Part shown: one piece after another, positions 32,059 through 42,973 of the stretch
Layout: each line of letters opens with the position of its first letter
Numbering within the stretch: position 1 is the stretch's first letter
From: Mycoplasma yeatsii
Lineage (GTDB): Bacteria; Bacillota_I; Bacilli_A; Mycoplasmatales; Mycoplasmataceae
NCBI RefSeq assembly: GCF_030815295.1
Contig: NZ_JAUSWP010000001.1
Reading direction: 5' to 3' (one strand)
Length of the DNA: 64,000 nucleotides
The notes under the pieces: generated by a model
The model's input: the letters and a program-made list of their open reading frames with translations, nothing else
Told to the model about the DNA's origin: nothing
Database searches by the model: none
Made by a program: the position numbers and the translations under genes

Positions 32059-32724
32059 TTATTTATATTCTTTTAATTCAATAAATTTACCTGTATTTAT
32101 AAATGTAACTATTTCTTGAACGTTAATTAAATGATCTCCTGCACGTTCTAAATTAATTAATTGTTTTAATAAAGCAGCTACTTCTTTTGCTTGTTCTGAT
32201 GTTTTTGCTTTTTGAATATGTTCAATTAAAATAGAGTAAAATTCTTTAAATTTAGCATCTGTTTTAATTTCTAATTCTGTAATTTTTTTAGCTGTATCAA
32301 CATTTTGATTATTATGGAAAAGGTGAGAAAAAGTATCAAGCATATCAACTACTAATTGAAATAATTCAACAATCATTTGTTCATGATCTTGGCTTGGTTT
32401 AAATTTTGTAAAGAATTTTGAAATTGATTTTGAATAATCAGCAATTCTTTCAATCTCACGAGTAATTAAAATTCCACCAATTGCTAATCTTAAATCTTTT
32501 GCAATTAATTTTTGTTTTGCAATTTTTCAAAGTGCAACTGAAGTAAATTGATTTTGCATATCGTTAATAATCTTGTCATGTTCAATAACCATTTCAAGTT
32601 CAACTTCTTTATTATCTCTAATAATTGCAAAACTTTCTGCGTATTGAATTTTAGTTTCTTCGATCATTTCTTCGATCATATTACGTAATTGTTCTACATC
32701 TTTATCTAAAATTTTATTTATCAT
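32059..32724 (-). CDS. phoU: PhoU-like phosphate transport regulator
   Basis: 221 residues of nearly all-helical sequence in two similar three-helix halves, with the PhoU motif E...(I/V)....EIERIADYSKSIS (residues ~85-100) and again NLERAGDHLINVQE (~190-203). In bacteria PhoU lowers Pst transport activity. It is the last gene of pstS-pstCA-pstB-phoU and starts 9 nt after pstB. Confidence 0.94.
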
Positions 32725-32733
32725 AACTTACAC

Positions 32734-33540
32734 CTACTCATATCTACCTGAAATGTAATCTTCTGTTCTTGAATCTTTAGGATTAGTAAAGATCTTTTTA
32801 GTTTTATTATATTCAACTAACTCACCTTTTAAAAAGAATCCAGTGTAATCACTAATTCTTGTCGCTTGTTGCATTGAATGAGTAACCATTACAATTGTAT
32901 ATTCTTTTTTAAGATCTAAAACTAATTCTTCAACTTTTAAAGTAGCAATTGGATCTAACGCAGAAGTTGGTTCGTCCATTAAAAGAATTTTAGGCTTCAT
33001 AGCAATCGCTCTTGCTATACATAATCTTTGTTGTTGACCACCACTTAATCCTAATGCTGGAGTGTGTAATATATCTTTAACTTCATCTCATAAAGCTGCT
33101 TTTTCTAATGATTCTTGACATATTTGATGTAAAACGTCTTTATCTTTAATTCCTTGAGATTTAGGACCATATATTACATTTTCATATATTGACATAGGAA
33201 ATGGATTAGGTTTTTGAAATACCATACCAACTTCAGTTCTTAATTTAGTAATATCAGAATTATCTCCATAAATATCTTCACCAAAAATTAGAATATCACC
33301 AGTAACTCTTGTACCATCAACTAAATCATTCATTCTATTTAATGATTTTAATAAAGTAGTTTTACCACAACCACTAGGTCCAATAAATGTAGTAATAGTA
33401 CGTTCTTTAATATCCATATTAATATCAAATAAAGAGTGTTTTTTACCGTTATTGTAATAGAAATTAAAGTTTTTAATTTCTATTACAGTTGGTCTTTCTT
33501 TTTTTTGATAAGTTGAATTTTTATTAATAGTTGCGTTCAT
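32734..33540 (-). CDS. pstB: phosphate ABC transporter ATP-binding protein
   Basis: 268 residues. Walker A GPSGCGKTTLLKSLNRMND, Q-loop VFQKPNPFPMSIYENV (typical of PstB), signature LSGGQQQRL and Walker B ILLMDEPTSALDP. The start overlaps the pstCA stop by 1 nt (TAATG). The first ~20 residues are a polar extension. Confidence 0.97.
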
Positions 33541-35645
33541 TATTTTTTACCTCTTTTTTTGGTTTTTTGATATTCTTTTCTTTTTTCTATAGTTTGATTG
33601 ATATTTTTAATAAATAATTTAATGTTAAATAATTTAATAATTGATTTAAATACTTTTTTAAATGATAAATTAATTTTTAAAATTATAGATTTAAATGAAT
33701 TTGTATAAGTTTGACGTTTAGTTAAATTAATAAATAATGTTTTAATTTTATGTTCTGATTTATGTTTAACTCCAACTAAAGCTGATGATATTCTACCACT
33801 TGTAAAGTTTAATGTTAAAACAAATACAATAGCTGTAAATGACATTAATCAAGCAATTTGTTCACCTTGTCCAGGTCCTGCTTCACTAGCCAACATATAT
33901 ATACCAGTAGTAAGTGTAGCTCCTGATGACATAAACCCTTCACTTGGCATTCTTATTGCTGTTCCTAGTGTTAGATAAATTGGAGCTGATTCACCTATAA
34001 TTCTAGCCATAGCTAGAATTATTCCAGTAATAATAGCTTCCATAGCATTAGGAATAACTATTTTAAATAGAATTGCAACTTTACTTAGCCCAAGTGCTGA
34101 AGCAGCTTCACGATATGCTTTAGGTACACCAGTAATTGCATCTTCAAAGTTTTTAATTAACATCGGTAGAACAACTATAGTCATTGTAAGAGCAGCTGAT
34201 AAAATACTAAATGGTAATTTTAATACTTGAATAAATACTGATAATCCAAATATACCAAAAATAATTGAAGGAGTTGAAGCTGTAATATTTAATAAGAATC
34301 TAAAGAATCTAGCAAATAATGATCTAGGTTTTGCAAATTCAGCTAAATATATAGCAGCTCCTAAAGCAAAAGGAATTGAAACTAATAAAGTACATACAAT
34401 TAATAATAATGTAGTAAGCATTGCTGCTAATATTCCTGATTGACCTTCAATTTCAACAAATGCATGAGAATATTTAGTTAAAGCTGATAACCCGTGAACC
34501 GTTGTTGTTCCTATAATTCAGAATGTAAATGCAATTACAAATGCAGTTGATAATCACATTAAAGTTAACATAATAGAAGAATACATCTTTTTAAATAATT
34601 GATTTTGACTTCTATTTTTTATCATTAAATTTAATGATTCAGCATCATATATTTTTAAATATTCAACTTTTTTATTTTTTGAGATTTTAGAATGCAACAT
34701 TAATCTTATTTTTGCTGAGATTTTATCTTTATTTGAAACCATTAATATTGAAATATTAATTATAAAAACTAATAAGAATAAGAATAATCCAATTGCATAT
34801 AATCCAGATTCATGAACAACTCCACTATTTTCTAAAATTTCTAATCCTATAGTTGAAGATAATGTTCTAACTGAAGAGAATAAAAATCCAGATACACCAT
34901 CATTTGTATTAAATCATCCAGTAGCATTACCAGCAATCATCATAATAGCCATAGTTTCACCAATAACTCTAGCCATTCCTAAAATAACTGCGGAAATAAT
35001 TTTTGGAGTTGCTGATTTTCTTACAATTGAAAATGCTGTTTTTTCTTTTGATATTCCTAAAGCTAATGATGAATCTCTATAACCTGCAGGAACTTGTTGA
35101 ATAGCATCATAACTTAAACTAACCATAATAGGAATAGCCATAAATGCCATTGTAAGAGAAGCTACCATTAAATTATCATTTGTTTTTGCTCCCATAGCTT
35201 TAAATAAAATACCAATTTGTTCTCTTGCAAACAATCCAAAAACAACACTAGGAATACCGGCTAATAACTTAATAATAGTCATTGTTATTTTTTGAGATTT
35301 TTTAGATAAGTATTCAGAAATAAATAATGTAGTAAATAATGTTAACGGTACAGCAAATAACATTGATATACTCATTAAAATTATTGTCATTAATGTAATT
35401 ATTCCAATACCAAATTCGTTAGCTTCTGGATTTCAATTTTTACCAAAAATAAATTTTCAAAATGATTCAAAACTAAAAATATCTTTTGTTTTAAAACCAA
35501 CAAAAACCACTAGTAGGATCAACGTTAAAATCCCAGATAGTGTTAAAGCTCAAATTCCTGTTTTTAATGAACTTAAAGCTAGTCCATTACGTTGTTTAGG
35601 AATCTTAAAATCAATATCATTTTTTATTTCTTTTTTAAATAACAT
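33540..35645 (-). CDS. pstCA: fused phosphate ABC transporter permease PstC-PstA
   Basis: 701 residues in one frame once TGA is read as Trp; the frame was checked at five points. The N-terminal half is PstC-like: ILMSISMLFAVPLT, KLLAGIPSVVFGLFA and the EAA-type loop YRDSSLALGISK. The C-terminal half is PstA-like: LLIVCTLLVSIPFALGAAIY, NITASTPSIIFGIFG and a second EAA loop YREAASALGLSK. About 100 Lys-rich residues follow the last membrane segment. Two permease genes are normally separate; a fused pair supplies both halves of the channel in one chain. Between pstS (16-nt gap) and pstB (1-nt overlap). Confidence 0.92.
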
Positions 35646-35660
35646 GTCTTCCTCTCAGTG

Positions 35661-36905
35661 CTAAACTAGCTTTTTTAAAAGATCTATGTGGTTTTTGTTT
35701 TCGTTAATTAAACTATTATTTTGAATTGAATTATTATTAACTTTTCATCTTTGAACTAATCCTAGATGTTGATAAGATGAACTAACTTCATCTGATGAAC
35801 ATACTCATTGCATAAATTCTAAAATTTGTCTATTTTTATTATCATTATCTGTCATTTTATATAAAGCAATGAACGGTCTATTTAAAGGGTAATCTTGATA
35901 ATCTTCAGGCTTTTTATTTATATCTCATTCTTTATTATCGCCTTTAATAATAACTGCTCTTAAATTTTTGTGATTCTTAATTTGTTGAGCATATTCCATT
36001 GATACAAATCCAAATGCTCCATCAGATTTATCTAATTGAGTAAAAATTGCACCATTTGAATTATATTGATTAACAGCTGTTCCGATTTTTGTATTATTAT
36101 TTTTAAAACCAGAAATATGTTCAAATGAACTTCTTGTTCCTGATCCTGAGTTAGTTGAATAAGGGGTAACTTTCACATTTTTGCTTATATTTGATAATTC
36201 TTTATTTGTTATAGCTTTATAAAAATCAGATCAACTAACTAGCTTAGTTTGATCATTAACTGAATAAACTTTTCTTAATGCATCACTAGCTTTGTCATCA
36301 ACAGTTCCACTTTTTCCAAGATTAAAAGCAATATCTTTTTCTTGTTGTTCAGTTAATCCTGTTCCTTTAATGTTATAAACAAAAACGATTGAGTCTTTTG
36401 CAAAATCAACAAAATGATAAGATTGAGATTTTCCATCTTTTGATTTCTTTTCATTCATTATTTCTTGAAAAGTTTTCTCTTTATCTTTTTTTCCTTCTTC
36501 TATTTGTTGAAATAACTCTCCATCACCATTACTATCATTTCGAACTAAGTTATTTCTTATTTCTTCTGGAATAGAATTATCAGTTTCAGATTTAGAAATA
36601 AAACCAATACTATAAGTTTCGTTAATAACGTTTCTAGCACCTGCTCCAGATCCAGTTGATGAATAAATAAATGATTGACCAGTTTTCTGTCTATATTTAT
36701 TTGTTAATTGTTGCATAATAGGATCGGCACTAGCACTTCCACCAATACTTATAGTATTATTGCTTTTTGAAAAAGTTCATACTCATAAACCACAAATAGA
36801 AGCTATTATTAAAATAAATATTAATAATAATCTTTTATTAACAATAATCTCTTTAAAATTTATACATCACTTTTTTATTTTTGATGTAGTTTGATTTTGT
36901 TTCAT
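35661..36905 (-). CDS. pstS: phosphate ABC transporter substrate-binding protein
   Basis: 414 residues. The N-terminal membrane segment (LLLIFILIIASICGLWVW) has a Cys but a poor lipobox, so the protein may be membrane-anchored rather than lipidated. Phosphate-binding motifs: SGSGAGARNVINE near residue 75 and TPYSTNSGSGTRSSFEHI near residue 245. Some sequence around residue 130-150 is a charged insertion. First gene of the pst operon. Confidence 0.93.
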
Positions 36906-37041
36906 TTTAAATTGTTCTTCCCCTTTAAAATCAGTTATTTTTAAACTTTTAATAACTTTAAAATTATAACAAATATAAGCTAATTGTTTAAGGTTATTTT
37001 TTGTTGTTTTTATGTTATAAAATTACAATATTTTAAAATAA

Positions 37042-37479
37042 CTATAAATCTTTTTTAAATGTCTTTTTAGCCATTTTATATCTAAATTTAGCGTATTTAA
37101 TACGTTTCTTTTTATGTTTATATTTTCATTTAGCATTAATATATAATTCTTTTAATTGTTCTTTTTGTTCTAAATCATAACAATCTTTATAATCTCTTTT
37201 TCTTTTATCTAGCTCTATTTTAGCTACTGTTTTTTCAGCATAAGTTAATTTAAGATCACTTAATGATTTTTGAAATATTTCTTGAATAGATAATGTTTTA
37301 GTGTAATTTAAACTTTCTAATAAAATATTGTCTTCTGAAAATATATCTAAATATAATTTTTCACTTTTAGCCATTTTAACAGCTGTATCAACAGCTTGAG
37401 CAAATGTTTTAAAATTACCTATTTTAATAGGCATGACAGCTATTTTATCTTCACTAATTTTTGATATACTTCAACTCAT
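37042..37479 (-). CDS. conserved hypothetical protein, basic C-terminus
   Basis: 145 residues; family not recognised. The N-terminal two-thirds look like a small mixed alpha/beta domain (MPIKIGNFKTFAQAVDTAVKMAK). The tail is strongly basic (KYKHKKKRIKYAKFRYKMAKKT), which suggests nucleic-acid or ribosome contact. No signal peptide or membrane segment. The start at 37479 gives MSWSISKIS with a TGA Trp; an internal ATG at 37434 is also possible. Lies between pstS and tRNA-Leu, probably transcribed alone. Confidence 0.7.
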
Positions 37480-37567
37480 ATTATTATCCTTTTATTGTCT
37501 AATATTATTTTATACTAAAGCATAAATATAAAAAACTTAGATTTCTCTAAGTTTGTTGATTTCTTAT

Positions 37568-37652
37568 TGGTGCCCTTTATCGGGGTCGAACCGATACGAG
37601 TCTCCTCGTCAGATTTTGAGTCTGATGCGTCTGCCAATTCCGCCAAAAGGGC
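37568..37652 (-). tRNA. tRNA-Leu (anticodon CAA)
   Basis: Cloverleaf read on the minus strand: acceptor GCCCTTT / AAAGGGC, anticodon stem TCAGA/TCTGA with loop CTCAAAA (anticodon CAA), long variable arm CGAGGAGACTCG, and T arm with GGTTCGACCCC. The long variable arm fits a class II Leu tRNA. The 3' CCA is encoded. Confidence 0.95.
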
Positions 37653-37687
37653 TTAACAATAATTATTATATCTTATAAAACAAAAAA

Positions 37688-37709
37688 ATATGACCTAGAA
37701 AGGACATAT
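37688..37709 (-). terminator. terminator of rpmB
   Basis: ATATG-x-CCT / AGG-x-CATAT stem with one mismatch and seven T on the minus strand, 15 nt after rpmB. Confidence 0.65.
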
Positions 37710-37723
37710 CTTATTATTATTTA

Positions 37724-37921
37724 TTAAACTAATTTTTCTTGTTTTTTTAAAGTTCTTAAAGTTCTAGCTGAAACTTTGATGTTGAACACATTACCTTTTT
37801 CATCCATCACTCTAACTTTTTGTAAGTTTAAGTTTCATTTTCTTTTAGTTGCATTTAATGCGTGAGATCTAGAATTACCTGATAATGCTGATTTACCTGT
37901 TAATGCATCTTTTCTTGCCAT
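37724..37921 (-). CDS. rpmB: 50S ribosomal protein bL28
   Basis: 65 residues, standard length. MARKDALTGKSALSGNSRSH N-terminus, KRKWNLNLQKVRV core, and a KVSARTLRTLKKQ end. One TGA Trp in KWNLN. An AGAGGTGAAATTT site precedes the ATG. In Bacillus its divergent neighbour is yloU; here 6 kb of accessory genes lie between them. Confidence 0.96.
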
Positions 37922-38094
37922 AAATTTCACCTCTTACTTCTTTAAGTGTATCATACCTAAAAATATTACTATAAATAAAATAAATTTCAATAGTAAGTTC
38001 ATAGATAAAGATATATTCTTATCAAATAATGAATAATCATGAACTTAATATGAAATATATTTATGTGTTTTTAGTTATTTATTTTTAATTTTGG

Positions 38095-39003
38095 TTATTG
38101 TCTTGAAGGTACCTCTTCACCATGACGTTCAGTTCTTGAAATAATTCCATCTAAATCACCTTTTATCTCTTCTAATTCTTTATTTGCATCTACCACTCCT
38201 TGACGAATGATGTCATATTCTGATTTTACAGTTTGTAAAAGTTCTTTAATTTTAATTAGTTGTTTTAGTGTTGGTTCTTTAGTTCAATTTTCTTTATTGA
38301 TATCTTTTTGTATTTTTTGTAGTAATTGTATAAATGTGTCTTCATTTAATGTATTAACATCTTCTCTAAGTTGTTTTAATGCATCTAATTGTTTTTGGAA
38401 GAAATCAATTAGTTTTTGTGCACCTAAATTTGATTGTTCTAAGATTATATCTACAACTGATGCTAAAGCTATGCTCTTATCAAGATTTGTTAGTTCTTCA
38501 AATTTTTGTTTTGATTCTATTAAAGTTTTTTCTGTAGATTTAACACCTAATCCTAATAAAGTATCTAAACTAGTTGGTATTTGTTGAAGTCCTTCTTTTA
38601 AAGAAGTTGTTTGTTCTGTAGTAGCTTTTATTTGTTTTGAACTAGTTTCATAAAATGCTAAATAATAAGTAACTGATTGTTCTTTAGCATCTTTAAGGGT
38701 ATAAGAAGTTAAAGCAACAGCGTCTTGATAAATTTTTTCAATTTGTTCATAGTTTTCTTTATTTTTATCTCTTATTTTATCAAGTTGTTCTTTTATTTTC
38801 TTATTATTTGCTTTTATGTCTCTTATATGACCGTTAACTGTAGTAACTAAAGTTTGAGCTTCAGTCATTTGTTTATTAAATAATTTTTTCAATCTTTCTA
38901 CTTCAGCATTGTGTCTAATTGTCTTAACAGCGTAAATAGAACCACCAGTTATTGCTGAACCAATAACTAAGCTACCAATTATAGGTAATAAATGTCTTTT
39001 CAT
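38095..39003 (-). CDS. N-anchored coiled-coil protein (paralogue of next gene)
   Basis: 302 residues. One glycine-rich N-terminal membrane segment (HLLPIIGSLVIGSAITGGSIYAV) without lipobox Cys, followed by long charged helices. Shares with 39064-40080 the segments SVTYYL, TTSL, FFQKQLDALKQLRED and KENW, so the two are duplicates. Probably on the cell surface, anchored by the N-terminus. Family and function not recognised. Own AGGATAAAAAA site; 60 nt separate the two genes. Confidence 0.75.
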
Positions 39004-39063
39004 TTTTTTATCCTCCGTTTTGTAAAGTCTACAAATATTTATTTTTATTAAATAAAGTTTAAA

Positions 39064-40080
39064 CTAAGATACAGTGTCTTCTGAGCCTTCTCTAGATGGA
39101 TCTGAATCACCACGTCCATCTTCTGTTTCAGAAGCAGGTTTTTTTGCATCAGTCATGCTTATTAACAGATCTAAAATGTCTTTACTGTCTTTGTTTATTT
39201 TTTCAAATTTAGTCAATCCAGATCTAACAGCAGTTGAAAGAACTGTTCAATCGTCTTCTACAAGTTTTAATAATTCTTTTATTTTGTTTAATCTTTGGAA
39301 TGTTTTTGTTATGTCTTTATCTTCTCAATTTTCTTTAGCGATGCTTGGATCTATTTTTATAAGTAGTTCAACAAATTTTTCATCATCTATTGTTTTTATG
39401 TCTTCTCTAAGTTGTTTTAAGGCATCTAATTGTTTTTGGAAGAATTTAACTAAATTATCTCCTCCAGTTTTTATTTGTTTTAAAATTTGATCCACAATTT
39501 CTTTAACTATTTTAACTTGACCAACTGGACTTTCGTTATTAAATTTTTCTTCTGACTCTATTAAATCTTTATAAGTTTTTTTCACTAAATCATCTCAATT
39601 AGACGGAATTTGTTCTTGATTTGGTGATAAGCTAGTTGTTTGTTGTGAATTTGCTTTTATAATTTTTTCAGTTTTATCAAAATAAGTTAAATAGTAAGTA
39701 ACACTTTCTTCTCTACTTTCTTCTTCTCTAACTCTTTCGCGTTCTGAATTCTCAATAACACGGTTAGTTGTAATAGTATAAGTTGTTAATGTAACAGCTT
39801 TTGTGTACACTTCTTTTGCTTTATTATAATTATCTCCAATTTTTCCAAGTAGTTGTTCAGCCTTTTCTTTAATTTCTTTGTTTCTTTTCTCTGCTTCAGC
39901 TAATCTTTGATTAAGAGTTTGTTCTAAAATTCTACATTCTCTTTCTTGCTTTTGTAAGTCCATTCTCAATTTTCGAATTTCTTTATTATGATTAATTGTT
40001 TGAATAGCATAAATAGTTCCACCAGATAATAAAGAACCCATAACTAAGCTACCTATTACAGGTAATATAATTTTTTTCAT
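39064..40080 (-). CDS. N-anchored coiled-coil protein
   Basis: 338 residues. N-terminal membrane segment IILPVIGSLVMGSLLSGGTIYAI, then a heptad-rich charged region, a Glu/Arg-rich insertion (RERVREEESREE) absent from the paralogue, and the shared FFQKQLDALKQLRED block. The C-terminus is polar and acidic (ETEDGRGDSDPSREGSEDTVS). The start at 40080 is preferred to 40095 because GGGAGG lies 7 nt upstream. Function unknown. Confidence 0.75.
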
Positions 40081-40176
40081 ATCTAATCCTCCCATTATTG
40101 TTTAAAAAATGTAAAATATAATTTTATTATATTGAATCTAAAAATGTCTTGACAATTATACAATAACTAAAATTTT

Positions 40177-41463
40177 TTATCTACTTATTCAATCATTTTG
40201 ATTGTTTCAACGTTCTCGAATTTTTTGAGGAACACAAATATCTCATAATTTATATCTTACTCCTGTAGTGCTAACTTGATATTCTCAATCTTTTCAAAGA
40301 GCTTCACTACGACCAATAAATTCAGTTGTTTTACAATCTTTGTCTATTACTCAACTAGACAAGTTTTGTTTATAATTTACTGCTCCTCAAAACATTCTTT
40401 CCATATGCCTTACTTTTGAAGTATTTCAATTAGATATATTTTGATTGAAGTTTGAAGCGTTTTCGAACATATGACTCATATTTGTTACATTTGATACATC
40501 TCAATGATCTAAACCTTCAATTGACTCAAGTTTATTATTAGCAAATGCCCCGCTAAGATTTGTGATAAATCAAGGTAGTTGGTTAGGTACTTTAATCGCA
40601 GTAGGGATGATTCTTGTTATTTTTCCATCTTCTTCTCAACCAAACTCAACTAGTTGCGTACTTCTAATCCCCGGTTTTATATAATCAGCTGTTTTTTGTT
40701 TATTAGTTTTTGGATAAATACGTCCCATTTCTAAGTCAAGTTCAATAGTACCTTTTTTAACTCTGAATTTTTTATCTCCACCATTTTCAATTTTATTGGT
40801 AGCTTGAGCATTGCTTTTTAATTCAAATTCAAAGCCTGCGGTTTTATTAAATCTATCTAGTAATGATTTATAAGTTTCACCACCTCAAACTGTATCTTTC
40901 ATTTTTTGATTTCAAACTTCAGTAACAATTTTTTTGTAAGCATCATTTTGATCTTGTGCTGCTTTAAGTTCAGCCTCTTTTGCACTTAAATCTTTTTCAA
41001 GTTTTTTTAAATCATCTTTTAAACCGTTTATTTCTTTATCTTTTTGTGCAATTTCTTTATCAAGATTAGCTAAATCGACTTTTAAACTTGTCTTTTCTCT
41101 TTCTAATTCACCTTTCAATTTTTCAAGTTTTTGTATATTATCTTTTTCGGTTTTAATTAGTTTTTGTGTATCTTTTATCTCAGTTTCTTTAGCAGTAATT
41201 TTAGCTTCAAGACTAGTTTTAGTTGATGTAAGTGTCTTTTTTTGTTCTAAAAGTTGAGTTACTTTATTATTTATTTTAGTAATTTCAGATCTTATATTTG
41301 TTATTGTTGTATTTAACTGGTTGATAATAATACCTGCTTGTTGATCATTTTGAGGGTTTAATGTATGACTTTCTTTATTTATATTATTAAAAATTAGTGC
41401 TGAAGTTGAAATTACACTAGTTGATATTAAAAATGTTAAGCCTAGTCATTTAAATAATTTCAT
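40177..41463 (-). CDS. DUF285 (PARCEL) coiled-coil surface protein
   Basis: 428 residues. Signal/anchor MKLFKWLGLTFLISTSVIST without the Cys present in its upstream paralogue. A coiled coil of ~130 residues follows, then the shared block TVWGGETYKSLLDRFNK, LPWFITNLSGAF and DUF285 repeats (HWDVSNVTNMSHMF, NWNTSKVRHMERMF). The closing motif is WDICVPQKIRERW. GGAGGCAATGTT precedes the ATG. The end motif matches the plus-strand pair at 21-23.7 kb, so the two clusters share an origin. Surface location inferred. Confidence 0.83.
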
Positions 41464-41545
41464 AACATTGCCTCCTGATTTTTAATGATGTATTTTATTA
41501 GAAAATCTATAAATAATAATTTATATATAATAAATTTGCGATGAT

Positions 41546-42838
41546 TTAATTAAATGCTCTAATATATGGATGTGGTTCTTGAGGGTGTTCAGTATAACGA
41601 GCTCTAATGGTATGTGGCAGATTTGTGGTTCATAAAGGTTCTGCCCAAAGAGGACAACCAGCAGTAACAAATTTAAATGTGTTTGCTTGAAATACTCATC
41701 AAGATGAAATATTACCATTAAAATTGTTTGCTCCTCAAAAAGTGCGTTGAAGTCATTTTACATTTCTTGTATCTCATCCACCTAAGAAAGCATTAACAAG
41801 AGATTCTGAAAAAGTTCAATTCATACTAGTTACATTTGATACATCTCAATTTTCTAAACCAAAGTAGAATGGGAATTCCTCAATTCGGTGTTCATAGAAA
41901 GCTTCGTCTAGATTTGTAACAAATCAAGGTAATTTACCACTTACTTTAGTCGAACCTCTGTGGAGCTTTTCTATTTGAACTTCACCTTTACCATTTACAA
42001 AATAACCTACTTCAGTTACTACAGTACTACTTGTAAACCCGTTGATATTTGGATTATAATCTGTAAATTCTTGATCTCTTTTTTTTGGAAAAATAGTTCC
42101 CGTATCTAGTTCAAGTTTCATCGAACCCTTTTTAACTATTAATTTCTTATTTTTACCATCACCAATTTCTTTATCAGCTTGATCTTGATTTTGTAATTCA
42201 ACTTTAACTCCAGTTGTTTTTTCGAATCTATTTAATAAACTTTTATATTTTTCTCCACTATAAACAGTATTTTTCATTTTTGAGTTTCAAATATTAGTAA
42301 TCATTTGTTTATAATCATCATTTTCTGTGTTTATTTTATTTATTTCTTCTTGAGTGGTTTGTAATTTTGAATTAAGGCTCTTTATCTCTTCTTTTTTATT
42401 ACCTATTTCTGTGTTCATTTCACTAAGTTTTTTGGTTCGAGATGAAATATCAGATTTTAAAGTTCTTATCTCTCTTTCTAGAGTTTCTTTTTCACCTTTT
42501 ATTTTTTTATGATTATCTTTTTCAGTTTCAAGTTCTGTTTTTACTCGTCCTAGTTCAGTTTCTTTTTCTTGTAAAATTCTACTAAGCTGTGTTGTTAGAT
42601 CTGTAAGATCTTTTTTTGCAGTTTCTAGACTTTTTATATTATCATCAACTTCAGTGATTTTATCTTTTAGTTCATCAATTTTTCTATTTAAGTTTTGTAC
42701 TAAAGTACCTGCTGAATTATTATCTTGTGAGTTTATATATTGGTTGTGTTCACTTATGCTATTAGCAATTACACATGATGTTGAAATCACACTAGTAGCA
42801 GTTAGTAAACCTAACCCTAGTCATTTAAACATTTTCAT
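41546..42838 (-). CDS. DUF285 (PARCEL) coiled-coil lipoprotein
   Basis: 430 residues. Signal peptide MKMFKWLGLGLLTATSVIST followed by SC, a plausible lipobox, so probably lipid-anchored. A long coiled coil (residues ~45-165) is followed by TVYSGEKYKSLLNRFEKTTG, LPWFVTNLDEAF and DUF285 repeats (NWDVSNVTSMNWTF). The C-terminus diverges from the other members (PHTIRARYTEH). Its promoter carries an A15 tract. Followed 82 nt downstream by its paralogue, with no terminator between them. Confidence 0.83.
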
Positions 42839-42866
42839 AAAATTACACTCCTAATTCATGTTATGC

Positions 42867-42900
42867 ATAATATACTATTATTCTATTTTTTTTTTTTTTT
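42867..42900 (-). promoter_or_regulatory. promoter with A15 tract upstream of DUF285 lipoprotein
   Basis: On the minus strand a run of 15 A (42900-42886) ends 11-13 nt before an overlapping -10 candidate TATATT/TATTAT (42874-42867), about 30 nt upstream of the start. The tract covers the -35 position, as in the phase-variable vlp genes of M. hyorhinis. Confidence 0.6.
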
Positions 42901-42943
42901 GAGTCAAGTTTAAAATATTAGCCATAATTTATTAATAATTAAA

Positions 42944-42969
42944 AAAATCACTTAATATTAAGTGATTTT
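42944..42969. terminator. palindromic terminator after 42974-43837 gene
   Basis: AAAATCACTTA / TAAGTGATTTT perfect palindrome 5 nt past the stop codon. It separates this gene from the DUF285 lipoprotein promoter. Confidence 0.75.
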
Positions 42970-42973
42970 AGTT

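Noticed and set aside
33540..35645. Four apparent short permease fragments
   Set aside because: All share one frame and are separated only by TGA, which encodes Trp here; treated as one PstC-PstA gene.
38207..38587. Plus-strand open frame of 126 codons
   Set aside because: Antisense to the coiled-coil gene at 38095-39003, no ribosome-binding site, low-complexity Ser/Cys/Phe content typical of reversed coiled-coil sequence.
39074..39490. Plus-strand open frame of 138 codons
   Set aside because: Antisense shadow of the gene at 39064-40080 for the same reasons.
41521..41718. Minus-strand open frame of 65 codons
   Set aside because: Out of frame with, and inside, the DUF285 lipoprotein gene 41546-42838, which has clear motifs in its own frame.
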